Shown piece by piece: positions 13,688 through 27,300 of a stretch of DNA of 64,000 nucleotides. The notes under the pieces are model-generated. The model was given only the letters and a program-made list of their open reading frames with translations. It did not search any database and was not told where the DNA came from. Position numbers and translations under genes: made by a program. How positions within the stretch are numbered: position 1 is the first letter of the stretch; each line of letters begins with the position of its first letter. Origin of the DNA: Hypoxylon rubiginosum (Eukaryota > Ascomycota > Sordariomycetes > Xylariales > Hypoxylaceae); assembly GCA_902806565.1 (NCBI GenBank), contig CADCXA010000025.1, forward strand, positions 620,001 through 684,000, in the 5' to 3' direction.

Positions 13688-16600
13688 AAAAAAATCAGTG
13701 TTTTTAACGTAAATATAATAAAAAATAAAAAATAACAGATTTTTTATAACTTATAAACATATAATATAAATATTATAATATAAGTTTTATATATATTATT
13801 AATTAAAGGATTTTTAATTTTTAACTAAGGTATATAAAAACTGGTTAATATATTTTATATTTTTATAAAGTTATTTAATAATTAAAGTTAAATAAAAGTT
13901 TTTTTTTTTTTTTAAAATATTTTATAAACGTTATAATTTAATTATTATTAATTATTTATTATTTATTATTATATAACTTAATAACAATATATTTTTAAAA
14001 AAAATAATCTAAATATATATAATATTTATTTAGTTTAATATTTATATAATTTATTTTTAATTATATTAGATAATTTTTTTAATAAATAATAAATAAATTT
14101 ATATTATTTAAATATTTAAATAAGTATTTTTTTATTTTTATTAATATAATATTAAATAGTAAATATATAGATTTTAAGTTAAAATAAAAGCGGTAATAAG
14201 TTTTATAATATTTATTATATTTTTATTTTTTTTTTATAATTATTATTAATATTTTAATAAAAACGTTTATTATAAATAAGATATTTTATTTTATTATTAA
14301 AACCGTTATATTAATAAATTTATTTATAGTTTATATTTTATATTTTATTATAAGATTTAATTTATATATAATTAATTATAATTAAAATGTTAAATTTATT
14401 ATTATTAAACTTATTATTAAAATTTATATTAAAAGAAAAAAAAAGGGGTAAAAAAATATAAAAAGAATATAAAATAATACTAAAATATAAAAGTAATAAA
14501 TTATAATTAAGTAATTATAATAACAAAGAATTAAATAAACTAGCTAAATATTAAAATGTTTTAAAAATTAAACATTTAAATTAATATTATTATATATATA
14601 ATTATTAACTTATATATTTTTATACGCCTTTAATAATTTAATTAAACAAAACTATTTATTTTTACGTAGGCTTTATTAACATATAGTTTTTTTTTAAGTT
14701 AAAATTTACATTTAAAATTAAATTATTAATATTATTAAATAAGTTAAGCGCTTTTATATTTAAATTAAAATATATATATTTCGTTTATATAAATAAATTA
14801 AATATATATATTTATTTTATATAATAAATTTAAGTAAAATAAAAGAATTATTTAATTTAAATTAAAAATCTATTTATAGGTAGATAAATATATTAATTAG
14901 TTTTTTTTTATTGTTTTTACGGTTTTTTCTTTTTATTTAATAAAAATAACTAAAAAACATTATATATTTAAAAATAAAATAAATATATAACTTTTTAAAC
15001 TAATATAAAAATTAGTTTAATATTAAAATAATATATTAGTAATATATATAATAAACTTATTTATATATTAAATAATTATTTATATTTTATTTTTATTATT
15101 ATAAACGTTTTTTTTTTTATTAATTAAAACCAATAAAACTTAATAAAACGTTAAAATAAATATTATTTTTATTTTAATTATAATTATTAAATTTTTATTA
15201 TATATTATTTTTATTTTACTTATAAATTTTATATTAATTATAAATAACAAGGTTTTAATATTTATTATTTTTAATTTATTTATAGACTTTATATTAATTA
15301 TAAATAAAAATGGTATTTTTATTAATTTAACTAGTATTTTTATTATAAACTTAAACTTAATATTTTTATTAAATTATTAAAATTTTAAAAAGTTAAATAA
15401 TTTAGTAGTTTAAACGGAAACCGGCCGGATATTATAATTATTAAAGTTATAAAAAGTAAATACCTAAAATATATGTTTAATTTTTTTTTTTTTTTTTTTA
15501 AGAAAAATAATAATTATTATTCTTTTTTTTTAATTTCGAAGAAACCGTTTTTTACTATATAACGTTAAGCGGTAAAAGTATTTTATAATTTGTTTTTTAA
15601 AATTAAATATATTATTAAAAACATTATATATATTAAATGGAAAATTATAAATAAATAAATATTAAAAGATTATTTTTACCTTAGATTTTTAAAACTTAAA
15701 AAGTAAGTAAATTTAGTTAAAACTTTTAAATACTTTTAATTATAAATTAAAAAAAACTAATAATATATATAATAATTATATAATAATAAATATTATTATA
15801 ATAAAATGTTTTATATTAATTAAAACATAACGTATTTATTTTATATAATCACTAATAAAATTAATTTTATATTTTTTAAAAAATACATTTTTTAATATAT
15901 CTTTTATATTTATTATAAATATTTTTATCGCTTTTTATAAAATATAAAAAAAATTTATTAAATCGGTTAAATATTTAATAATAATTAACAATTTATAAAG
16001 TAAATTAATTATAATTAATCTTATATATTTAACTATTAATATTTTTTTTTTTTTTTATAGTTAATTATTTTCTTTAATTTAAATAAGCGATATTTATAAT
16101 AAAAAGTTACGTTAAATATATAAAAAAAAGAAAAAGTGGTGGTAAAAAAAATAATTTTATTAAAAAAAATAATAGTTATTTTAAAAAAAACATATTATAA
16201 TTTAAAAAGTTTTTTAATTATAAAAAGATAAAAAAGTTTTAAACGGTGTAATTAATAATAATAATTTTAATTATAATTTTAATTAATTTTAATTATAAGA
16301 AAATATATAAAAGATAGTTTTTATATATAATTACTATAAATAATAATCTTTTTATAAAAAAATAATATATTATAATTATAAGTAAATACCAGTATTTTAT
16401 ATATTTATTTTAATTAATTAATATTATAGTTATAATTAAGCGTTTAACGTTTTAATAAAAAAAAAATAATAATTTAAATTAGTAATTATATATATTATAA
16501 ATTAAAAAAATTTTATTATAATAAGTTATAAAAAGGTATTATTTTTATTTAATTATTTACTGTTAATAAATAATATATTAGATATTAATAAAAAAAAGAA

Positions 16601-17269
16601 TTAAATAAATATATAACCAGTAAAAATAAATTATAAGTGTGTTTAATATTACGAAAAAAATAAAAATTAATATGTTTTATTAAAATTATTATAAATATTT
16701 TATTTATATTAAAAAGAATATTATAATATTATTAATTATTAAAAATTAATAAAATATTATAAATTTTACTTTTTTAATAAATAATTATTTTAAATATATT
16801 CTTATTATAAATAATATTTTTATTATTAATATTAATATTATTTCCTGTAATAATTAAAAAAAAAAAAAAGAGGAAAAGTTAAAAAAAAAGAAAAAAAAAA
16901 ACAATTTATTTTAGTTAATTAGAGATTATTTTAATATAGTATCCTAGTTTTTTAACTTTTTATTTATTTTAAAGTAACTTATTAAAAAAATTTAATAAAA
17001 AATTTAAAAATAAATATTATATTAAATATAAATTGTTTTTACGTAAATAATTTTATTATAAATGGTTTTATTATAAATAAGTTAAACTAATAAAAATAAT
17101 TATAAAAACTTTTAAGAATTTTATAATATATATTATTTTAACATTTAATTTATAAAAAACTTTTATTTTATTTAGTTTTATTATAGGTTTTTTAATTATA
17201 TTTATATATTTAAAATGTTTTATTTTATAAACGGCTAGATGTTTAACGTTTATTTATAATAATTAAACT

Positions 17270-17660
17270 TAATTTTTTATTTATAAACGGTTAAAATTAA
17301 AGCGTCGGTATGTTTTTAAAAAAATATTTTTTTTACCGTTTAAATAATAATATTATTAAGTTTATAAAAGTTAAATTTTACGGTAAATAATATAACCTAT
17401 TTTTAGTTATTAAAAATAAAAATATTAATAAACATTTAAAAAGATGTTTTATTAGTTATAATTTAATAAAAGTTAAACCTTATAATAAATAAAATGGTTT
17501 ATTTATAAGTGGTGAAAATTAAAATGTTTACGTATTTTTATAAGGATATTTTACTGGCTGTTTTTCTGTAAAAGTTAAATTTTATAACAAGGTAAAAAAT
17601 TTATTTAAAACCGGTAAAAGTTAAAATTAAAATATTTAATTATTTTTATAAGAATATTTT
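17270..17660. repeat. 102-bp tandem repeat, about 3-4 degenerate copies
   Basis: The anchor word aaaagttaaa recurs at 17366, 17468 and 17570, exactly 102 bp apart, and the flanking ggt(g/t)aaaattaaa-type segments recur in register. 102 bp equals 34 codons, the usual period of fungal ankyrin and TPR arrays, but translation is too damaged to identify the repeat type. Confidence 0.65.
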
Positions 17661-18879
17661 TTATATTATAATAAAGAAAGTAATATTAATAAAATATTAA
17701 TTATTATTTATAATATTATTATATAATTAATAGTTATTAATAAAATATAGCTTTTTTTTTTTATTTAATAAGTGATATTAAAAATTATTATATATAGGTT
17801 TTTATATTTTTTTTTTTTATTAAAATAAAAACATTAATATAATTAACGTAAAAAAAAATAATATTATTTTATATTTATTATTATATAATATAAAAACGTG
17901 TATTTATTTTATTAAAAATAAAATTAAATATAATAATATTTAGTTTAAATTTATCGGCGTTTAATATATTTTATAATTAATTATTAAATATTTTTACTAA
18001 ATTAATATATATTATTAAATTAATAATAACTTGGTTTTTTTTAATTTAATTAATAAAACATTTATTAAAACCGCCGTTTTTTAATTTTATAAAAAACTAA
18101 ATAAATAAAACTTTTTTATTATATATAGTTTTAATAAATATACGTATAAATATATTATTTTTATTAAGTTTTAATTATAATATATATATTATAATTTTAT
18201 ATATTAGTAATTTTAAAATAATATTAAATACCGGTATAAAAAGTTTCTATAAATTAAATTATATTTTCCTGGTGATTTTATTAAAAAAAGAAAAGGTGTA
18301 TTTAAATATAAATAAATTTAAAACCTTTTTAATTAAATTTTAATTTATATAAATATAATTATTAAATATTGTATTTTAATAGGTTTTTTAAATAATAGTT
18401 TTTTTTATTATAATATTTATTTTTATATTTTTATTTTATTTTTTTTATTAATTATTTATTTAATTTAAGTTGTTATTTAATTTAAGTTTTTTAAATATAA
18501 GTTTTTTAATTAATATTATTTTTTTAAATTTAATCGTTTTTATTTTATAGTATATTTTTAATAATAGCTTTTTAAATTAATTATATATTTATTTAGTTTT
18601 TATAATAACGTTTAAAATTATTACCAGCGTATTATAATTATTTTTATTAAAAAGCTTATTATTAAAAACAATATTATTAAATTCGAGTTTTAATTATTAA
18701 AAAAAAGCATTAAATGTTTTATTTATATTAAACTTTTATATTTTTTTTATATATTTAATTTATTTTATAATAAATTTAAAAGTTATAATATATTAAAAAA
18801 ATAAAATATATTAAGAAAATAAAAATTTAATATTTTAAACTTCGGTTATATTATTAAATAATATAAAAAAAAGTTTATC

Positions 18880-19050
18880 GTTAAATAATAAAATAAAAAA
18901 ATAATTATTAAATAATAAAGTAAAAAGTTTTTTATTAAATTTTAAATTAAACATATTATATTTAAATAAAGTAAAAAGTTTTTTATTAAACTTTAAATTA
19001 AACACGTTATATTTAAATAAGGTAAATAATTTTTTTTTAAATAATAATAA
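18880..19050 (-). repeat. 51-bp tandem repeat, about 3 copies
   Basis: The segment beginning taaaaagtttttta starts at 18921 and again at 18972, with a shorter degenerate start at 19023, so the period is 51 bp (17 codons). On the minus strand it stays open for 87 codons as a repeating LFTLFKYN(V/M)FNLKFNKK peptide. An open frame in such damaged DNA is probably a by-product of the repeat, not a gene. Confidence 0.65.
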
Positions 19051-19439
19051 AACAACAATTAATTCCCGGTTTAATTTAAATAATAATAATAAAAACAATA
19101 TTATTAAAAAAAAGCTTATTAATATAAAACTAGTTTTAAAAAAAACGTTATTTTTAAATTATATATCAGATATTTTTATATTTAAAAAAAAAACAAAACT
19201 AAACCAGCGTTTTAAAGTAATATTAAATAATATAATATAAGTATTTTAAATATTTAAAACACCGTGGATTTAAAAAAATAAAATATATAATCTGGCTAAA
19301 TAAATTAAAATAAAATATTATAATATACTCTATATATATTAATATATATTAATATAATAATATTTAATTTTTAATTTATATATTAAGTTATTTATATCTT
19401 ATAAGGTTTTTTTAATTTTTAAAATTAAAGTTTTATTAT

Positions 19440-19680
19440 TAATTTAATTAATTAAGGTTTTTTTATAAAATATAAATTAATTTTATTTAAACTATATAAT
19501 TTTTTATTAAAAAATAAGTTAGTTTTTTTTAATTTTTTTATAATAAATAAACTAACCTTATTTAAACTATATAATTTTTTAATAAAAAATAAATTAAATT
19601 TTTTTAATATATTATATAATTTTTTTAAAAAAAACAAATCGCTTTTATTTTTTAAATTATATAATTTTTTAAGCGGTAAA
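19440..19680 (-). repeat. Short degenerate tandem repeat (75-bp spaced)
   Basis: The word tttaaactatataattttt starts at 19486 and again at 19561 (75 bp apart); a related copy starts at 19651 (90 bp further). Spacings are multiples of 15 bp. The minus strand is open for 61 codons with a KKLYSLNK-type repeated peptide. Probably a decayed coding-type repeat; not called as a gene. Confidence 0.55.
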
Positions 19681-21295
19681 TTTTTTTTTTATTATAAAGA
19701 GATTATAATTTAAAAAGATTTTATAGTTAGTAAAAAAAAGTATTTTTATAAATATAATTAAAATAAAACATATATTTATAGTTTTTTATATATTAAAATT
19801 ATAAAATATTAAAAAACATATAAATTTTTATATTTTAAACTAAAAATACAGTTTTTAAAAATAAAAATTAAATATTTTTATAATAACAAGAAATATAATA
19901 AAAAATCTAAAAGGTTAGGTTAATTAATAAAATAAACACGGTAACTTATTTTATATTAATAATATAAAATAAAATAAAAAAAATAATAATTAATTAAAAT
20001 ATTATTAATATTAAAAAACCAAAAAAATATTTAAGAAAATCTTATAAAAGCTAAGAGAAGCTAATAAATATAATAAAATTTAATAAAAATAAAATTATAT
20101 AATAAACTAATAATATAATTAAATAATAAAGCTTAAATGTAAAATATTTAATAACTATATAATATTTTTTATTAATATAATTATAAAAAAAAAAAAAAAA
20201 TACCTTAAAGTTAAAAATAAAAATAATTAACGTTTATTAAGGTTATAATTTTATTAAAAGTAAAAACTAAATAATTAAACTTCTATTAATATATTTATTT
20301 TTTTTATTATAATATTAATTAATTAAAAATATTTATATTATTTTTTATATTAAGGTTAAAAAAAACAAAATTAATTAATTTAAAAGTATATAAAGCTATA
20401 GATATATTAATATATTTGTTTTTTTTATAAATTTTTTTAATAATATTATATATTAATAAAAGCTTTATTTAAAAATAACGGTTTTATTTTAAATATATAT
20501 TTTTATATTATAATAATATATTTATAATTACTAGATGTTTTTTAGATTTTTTACCTTTTATATAATTATAAAATAATTAGTTAACTTTTTTTTTTTTTTA
20601 AAAAGTGATTTATTTTATAGTGATATTTAATATGTTATATTATATATATAAAATCCCACATATAATAACGTTTTTTAAATTATATTTATATAGTTAGTTA
20701 AGTTTTAAGTATTAATATATATTTTAAAAAAGAAATAAATTTATAGATTATAAAATTTTAATAATAAAAAACAAATGATTTTTATATTTTTTAAATTATA
20801 AAAAAATATTTATTATATTTTTAATAATAAAAATAACTAATTAAATTAAGGTAAATATATAAAAAAATATAACTTTATTAAGTTATATTTATATATTTAT
20901 ATTAAGTTAAATTATTAAATAAGTATATAAAATATAATAAAGGCTTTTTTTTTTTTTAGTTAATATTATAAATTCTTTTTTTAAATATTTTATTTTAAAT
21001 TAAACTTATATTCTTTTTATTTTATTTTTATAATAAATATTAATAACTAGTTAGATTTCGTCGTTATAATAAATAATTATTAAGTTTTATTATAAAAGTT
21101 TATAAAATATATTAACTTATTTATTATATAATAAAATAATAAAATTTTAAATATACTTTATATTATAAATAATTAAATATAAGTTTTAAATATATAAATA
21201 TAAATTATAAATAATTAAATTTAAGGTATAAATATATATAATATTTATTTAAAGTTATAATTAACTAATTAATAAACTTAAAATTATAAATTATT

Positions 21296-21435
21296 ATATT
21301 AAAATTATAAACCATTATATAATAAATAAATTTTAAGTTTTAAATAATTATATTAAAATTATAAATATTTATATTAAAGTTATAAACCATTATATAATAA
21401 ATAAATTTTAAACTTTAAATAATTATATTATAAAT
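21296..21435. repeat. 75-bp direct repeat, two copies
   Basis: A segment of about 30 bp starting tataaaccattatataata begins at 21306 and again at 21381, identical over that stretch and followed by the same word with only g/c-versus-a/t transitions. Period 75 bp. Confidence 0.7.
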
Positions 21436-23204
21436 AAAATCACGGTATTAAATAAATAAATAAATACGTGTTTTAAAAAACTAAAAATGCGATTAATAAT
21501 ATTATAAATAAAATAATACTTTTTATTAATAATAACTAAGTTTTAATATATAATATAAATAAAAATATAAATAATATAACACGCTTAATAAATAATAAAG
21601 TAAATATATTTACTGTTAATTTATAGTTTTTTTAAGTATTAAAAACTAATATTTTAATTAAAAACTTTTTATAAATAATATTAATAATTAATAATTTAAT
21701 TAGTAAATATATATATATATATTATATTTATTAATATTAAAAATATTTATTATAAAAACGAAATTTAACTATTTTTTTAAATTATTAAGTTTAAATTTTT
21801 ATAGTATGTTTTTTATTAAATATAAAAAACTTATTTAAATATATAAAATGATTATTTTAAGCTTAAAACATATAGTTTAATTTATAAAAAAAAAAGAAAA
21901 ATATTTTTAAGAATGTTTAAAAGTTATAAAAACTATAAAAAAGTAATTTAAAATTTTATATTTTTTATAAATATTTATAAATAATAAATAAAAGATTTAA
22001 ATAAATTAAAAAATATTTATTTTATAATTATTATAAATAGTTTTATTTTAATATCACTTATATTATTTATTATATTATTTTATATAGTTTTATATATTAT
22101 TTTTTATATTATTTTTTATATATTTATATATAGTTTTTAATATGGTTTTTTAGTTGTTTTTATTATTTTAATATTAAATAAATTATATTTTAAATATTTA
22201 AGTAAATTAAATAAACTTATATTTTTTTAATAAAAAGTATAATAAAAAAAGTTTAAAAAGTAAAATAAAATAAAAATAAAGTTATAATATTTTAAGTAAT
22301 TAATTATATAATTTATCCGTGTAAATATAAATTAAAAGTTAATTTCTAACGAGTTTTTATTAACAATTTTATAACCGAGCTTTGGTTTTAATTAACTACT
22401 TACTTTTAGTTTTTTTATATTCGGTTTTTTTATTTTTAATTATTTTATTTTTAATTTTATTATTTTTATTATATTTATTATTATTATTTTTATTACCGTT
22501 ATTTTTATTATTATTTTTACTATGTTTAATTTAAATAAATATTATATAAATTAATTTAAACTTTTAATTTTTAAAATTAATTAATATTTATTAATATAAT
22601 TATTTTTTTTTATTTTAAATTAAGAAATTATATAATAATTTACCGTTATAATATAAATTTTATATAAATAAAACTAACGGTTTTATAAAACTAGTATATT
22701 TTATATTATTATATAATAAATAAAATGGTTTATTAAATTAAAAAAAAAATATATTTTAATTATTAATATTTAAAAGTTTAATAAATATATATAAATATAA
22801 GTTAGTAATTTCTTTTTATATTATGTTTTTATATATAAATAAAATAATTATATTAAAAAAAAACTTAATATTTAACGTTATTAAATATTATATTTATAAT
22901 TTAAAGTTAAATTATATTATAAATTATTACTAGTTTAATTAATTAATATAAAAAAACTTTTATATTAAATTTAGTTTTTTAATATAATAAAGGTTTTATA
23001 TTTAATTATAAAATAGTTATTTATAATTAAATTAATAAGTTTAATAAGCGGTTAAGCGGTTTTATATTTTTAAGTAAGTTTTTTATAAAGCTATAAATAA
23101 TTAATTAATATAAATATTTTAAAAAAGGATTTTTTAATAAATAAATTTTTAATAAAAGTATTTAATTTTATGTTTTATTTTTTTATTAACTATAAATAGA
23201 TAAA

Positions 23205-23350
23205 TATTTTCTTTTTTTTTATTTTCTTTTTTATTTTTTTTTTTGTTTTTTTTTTTATTTTTTTTTTTGTTTTTTTCTTTATTTTTTTTTTTACTTTTTT
23301 CTTTATTTTTTTCTTTATCTTTTTCTTTGTTTTTTTTTTTACTTTTTTTA
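23205..23350. repeat. Pyrimidine-rich low-complexity tract
   Basis: About 145 bp on the plus strand are almost purely T with scattered C, interrupted by single G or A roughly every 20 bases. A shorter similar tract lies at about 3770-3900. Probably a decayed simple repeat; could be prone to unusual DNA structure. Confidence 0.6.
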
Positions 23351-26329
23351 CTTATTTATAAGTTTATTAATAATATAAAATTAATAATAAAATAGGTTTT
23401 TTTTTTTAATAAAAAAATAATATAAATAATAACTTTAATATAAAAAATTTTTAGCGTTTTTATTTATTTTAAAAAATTTACCTTGTTTTTAACAAAGGTA
23501 AGTTTAAAGTTAATAACTATATAATAATTTATTTTAAAGTTTTTTATTTTTTTTTATATATTATTATATAAGCTTTAAAAATTTTCTTTTTTATATTTAT
23601 TATTTTAAATTAAAATATTATATTTTTATTATAAAAATCACTAAATGTTATTAATTTATAATTAAAAAGTTTTATTATATAAAAGTGTTTTTTAGTTTAA
23701 ATTTAAAGATATTAAATAAACTAAAAATATTTAATTTTTTAAAAATAAGGAAGTAATTTAAAATTAAGTTTATAATAAATATTATTATAAAATTAATAAT
23801 ATATAAGTTAATTATTATTTTTAAAAAAAACTTAAACTTAATATTTTATTAAAATTTATATGTTAATTAAATAAAAGGTTATATAAATCGTATAAACTTA
23901 TTATTAATTATTTTATAAACTAATATATATAATATTTTTTTATTAGTTTTTATAATAAAAAAAATATAAAAAATAATTTTTACTTATAAAGTTATTTAGC
24001 TTTAAAACCGGTTATATATTAAATATTTTATTTTTTTATATATAGTTATTTTTTTTTTTAAAATATTAAATGCGTGTATAATATTTTTATTAATAATATT
24101 AGAATTTTTAAAATAGTTATATTATAACATGTTTTTATTTAATATATTTTTAACTAATATATTTTTAACTAGTATATTTTAAATTATTTTATTTTTTTAT
24201 AAATTAATAAAAAGTTATATAAATATATTTAAATTTATTATATAAGTTATATTATTTATATTATTTATAATATAAAAAATAATAAACGTATTAAACTAAA
24301 TATTAAATATAATATACTGTTTATATTTTTTTTTTTATTAATTAATAACTATAATATAAAATTATAAATAATAATATAAATATATTAAATAAAAGTTTTT
24401 ATTAAAAAATTTATAAATATTTTTATAAAAATAATTTAATTAATATTTATATTCATTAAATATTACTTATTAATTATTTTTTAAGTAGTAATTTTAACGT
24501 AAAAACGTTATAAAAAGTAAAAATATTAAAGTTATTATAAATAAAAATATAATATAAAAAAATTAATAACTATATAATTAAAAAAGTTTAATAAAAATAA
24601 CAACTATTTTTTTTTATTTTTTTTTATATTTTTTTATAAATAATTTTTTATTATAATTAAAAGATAATTAAATTACTTATATTATATAATAACTTATTAA
24701 ACCGTGCGTTTTTATTTATAAAATCACTGTATTAAAAATAAGAAATTATAAATATTTAAAATTAAAAAAATAAAATTAAAAAGCTAGTAATTAATAGTTT
24801 TATTTATTTTAATTAGTTATATTTTATTAATTATTTAAATAAAAATACTTTTTTTAAATATAAAACTATTATATAATATTTTATTTTTTTAATAAATTAA
24901 TAATAATATATATAACATATTAATATTTAAATAATTTTTAAAATAAATTAAATATAAATTAAAAAATATACGGGAGATTAATATATAAAAACTAATATAT
25001 ATAATTATAATTAATTAAAAATATATAGCTTAATTAAATAAATTTAAAAATAATATTAAAAAATTTATAAAAAAGGTTTTTTATTATTAAAAAAGGGTGG
25101 CGATTTAGTTTAAATTATTAGTAAGGATTTTATTTTTATTATAATAAAAAATATATTTTTATTTTAAGCTGTTAAAAAAAATTTCGTTTATATTATAATA
25201 AAAGGTAAATTTTTAGTTTATAATTTTTTAAATAAAAAGTTTTTAACAGTTTATATTAAAATAAGTTATTTATTATAACCAGGGATATAAATAAATATTT
25301 TAATGTTAAATATATATTAAAAATATTTTTTTTAATATAATTAAAAACAGTTTATTATATTAACCTATTAAAACTTAAAAAATTCTTTTTTATTATATAG
25401 TAATAATTAATAAAAATATTTAACGTATTATTTTTTAAATTTTAAAGTTTTATTAAAAACTTTAAATATAATTTTTAAAAGTTATAAAATAATAAAGTAA
25501 CGATAAAAGTTTATTATTTTAATTTCTTAAAAAGTTAGTGGTAAATAAATTTATTTAAACTAGTAAAAAAATTTAAACTAATTTATAATAATACTAAAAA
25601 ACTATTTTATATATTTAATTATAAAGTTAATATTAATAAAAAATTTATTAATATAAAGTAAAAACTTATTTATATTTTTTAATTAGTTTTTTAAATTAAT
25701 TAAACCTATAGATTTAATATATATTAAAAATATTTTTATTTTATTTTATAAATATTAAAACTAGTTATTTAAAAACATTAATTTATTAATTAAATTTAAT
25801 AAATTATTAAGGAAATTTTTTATAGTTAATTTTATATATTTAATTATCCGTTTTTTTAAGTTATTTAATAAAATATATTTTATTATATTATTAATATTAA
25901 TATAAAGGTTTTTTAATGTTAAAGATTTTATTAAAAAAATATTTTATAAATATTATATATTGTTTAAAATTTAAAGTAAGATTTAATAATTATTATTTAT
26001 ATAATTATTTATTATATTTATTATAATAGTTTAATTAATATAAAAAAAAAAAATAAGGTTAGTTAAAATTTAAAACCTTTTTAAAGTTTTATATTTATAA
26101 AAAACAAAAAATAACTTATAAAAAAAAACAAATAATAATATATAATATATAAAATAAACTAAAATAAGTAAAGTTTTTTAATAAAATAATTAATAGATTA
26201 ATTTACATATAATTTAATATTATTAATATATAATTAATATTTTATATTTAAAATATTTAAAGTTTAAATATTAATATATTGTTTTTTATTATTTTCTGGT
26301 TATATAAAAATTAAATCGCTTAATAATAT

Positions 26330-27300
26330 TAATAAAACTATTTATTTTAAAATAAAATTTATTAAAGATTTTAATAAAAATATAACATTTATATTAATAT
26401 ATAAACCTTTTAATAATATTTATTTAAACGTAATTATAATTTTAATAAACTTAAAAAAATTATTATTTAATAATATCGTTAAAATTAATTAATTAAAGTT
26501 TAAGTTTTTTAAAAATTTTAATAAAAATATAATATTTATATGGTTTTATAAACTTTTAAATTATATTTAAATAAGGGCGACCTTAATAAATACAAGGAAA
26601 TTTTTATTTAATAATACTAAAAAAAAAAGTTATTTAAACTTAATATTATTTAAAGATTTAAATAAAAATATAATATTTATATTAACTTATAAACTTTTAA
26701 TTAACATTTAAATAAATATAATTTTATTAAATTTTAATTTATTTTTATTTAATAATATTAAAAAAATTAGTTATTTAAAAATATAATTTTTTAAAAACTA
26801 CAATAAAAACATAATATTTTTACTAGCTAAAAAACCTTAAAATAATATTTAATTAAATATAATTTAAATTAAATTAAAAACATTTTTATTTAATAATATT
26901 AAAAGAATTAATTTTTTAAAAACGTAATCCTTTAAAAATTATAATAAAACTATAGTATTTATATTAGTTAAAAAACCTTAAAGTAATATTTAACTAAATA
27001 TAACCTTAATTAATAAAAAAAGATTTTTATTTATTAATATAAAAAAAAATTAATTATTTAAAATTATAATTTTTTAAAGATTTTATAAAAATTATTATAT
27101 TTATATTATTTTATAAACTTTTTATTGGTATTTAATTTAATATAATCTTATTAAATTTAAAAAAATTATTATTTAATAATATTAAAAAAATTAATTATCC
27201 CGCTAAGAAATTGTTAAAAAATTTTAATAAAAATATAGTATTTATATAAACGTATAAATTTTTTAGTAATATTTAAACTAATAAAAGCTTAATAAAAATA
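26330..27300. repeat. 141-bp tandem repeat, 6-7 copies
   Basis: Two independent anchor words keep the same register. ttattta(a)taat starts at 26463, 26604, 26745, 26886, 27027 and 27169 (spacings 141, 141, 141, 141, 142), and the aa(a/t)ata(t)a-type anchor followed by atttatat recurs near 26375, 26523, 26664, 26805, 26946, 27087 and 27229. The units differ from each other mostly by transitions. 141 bp is 47 codons, so the array may derive from a repetitive coding sequence, or may be a true satellite. No protein family can be assigned. Confidence 0.75.
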
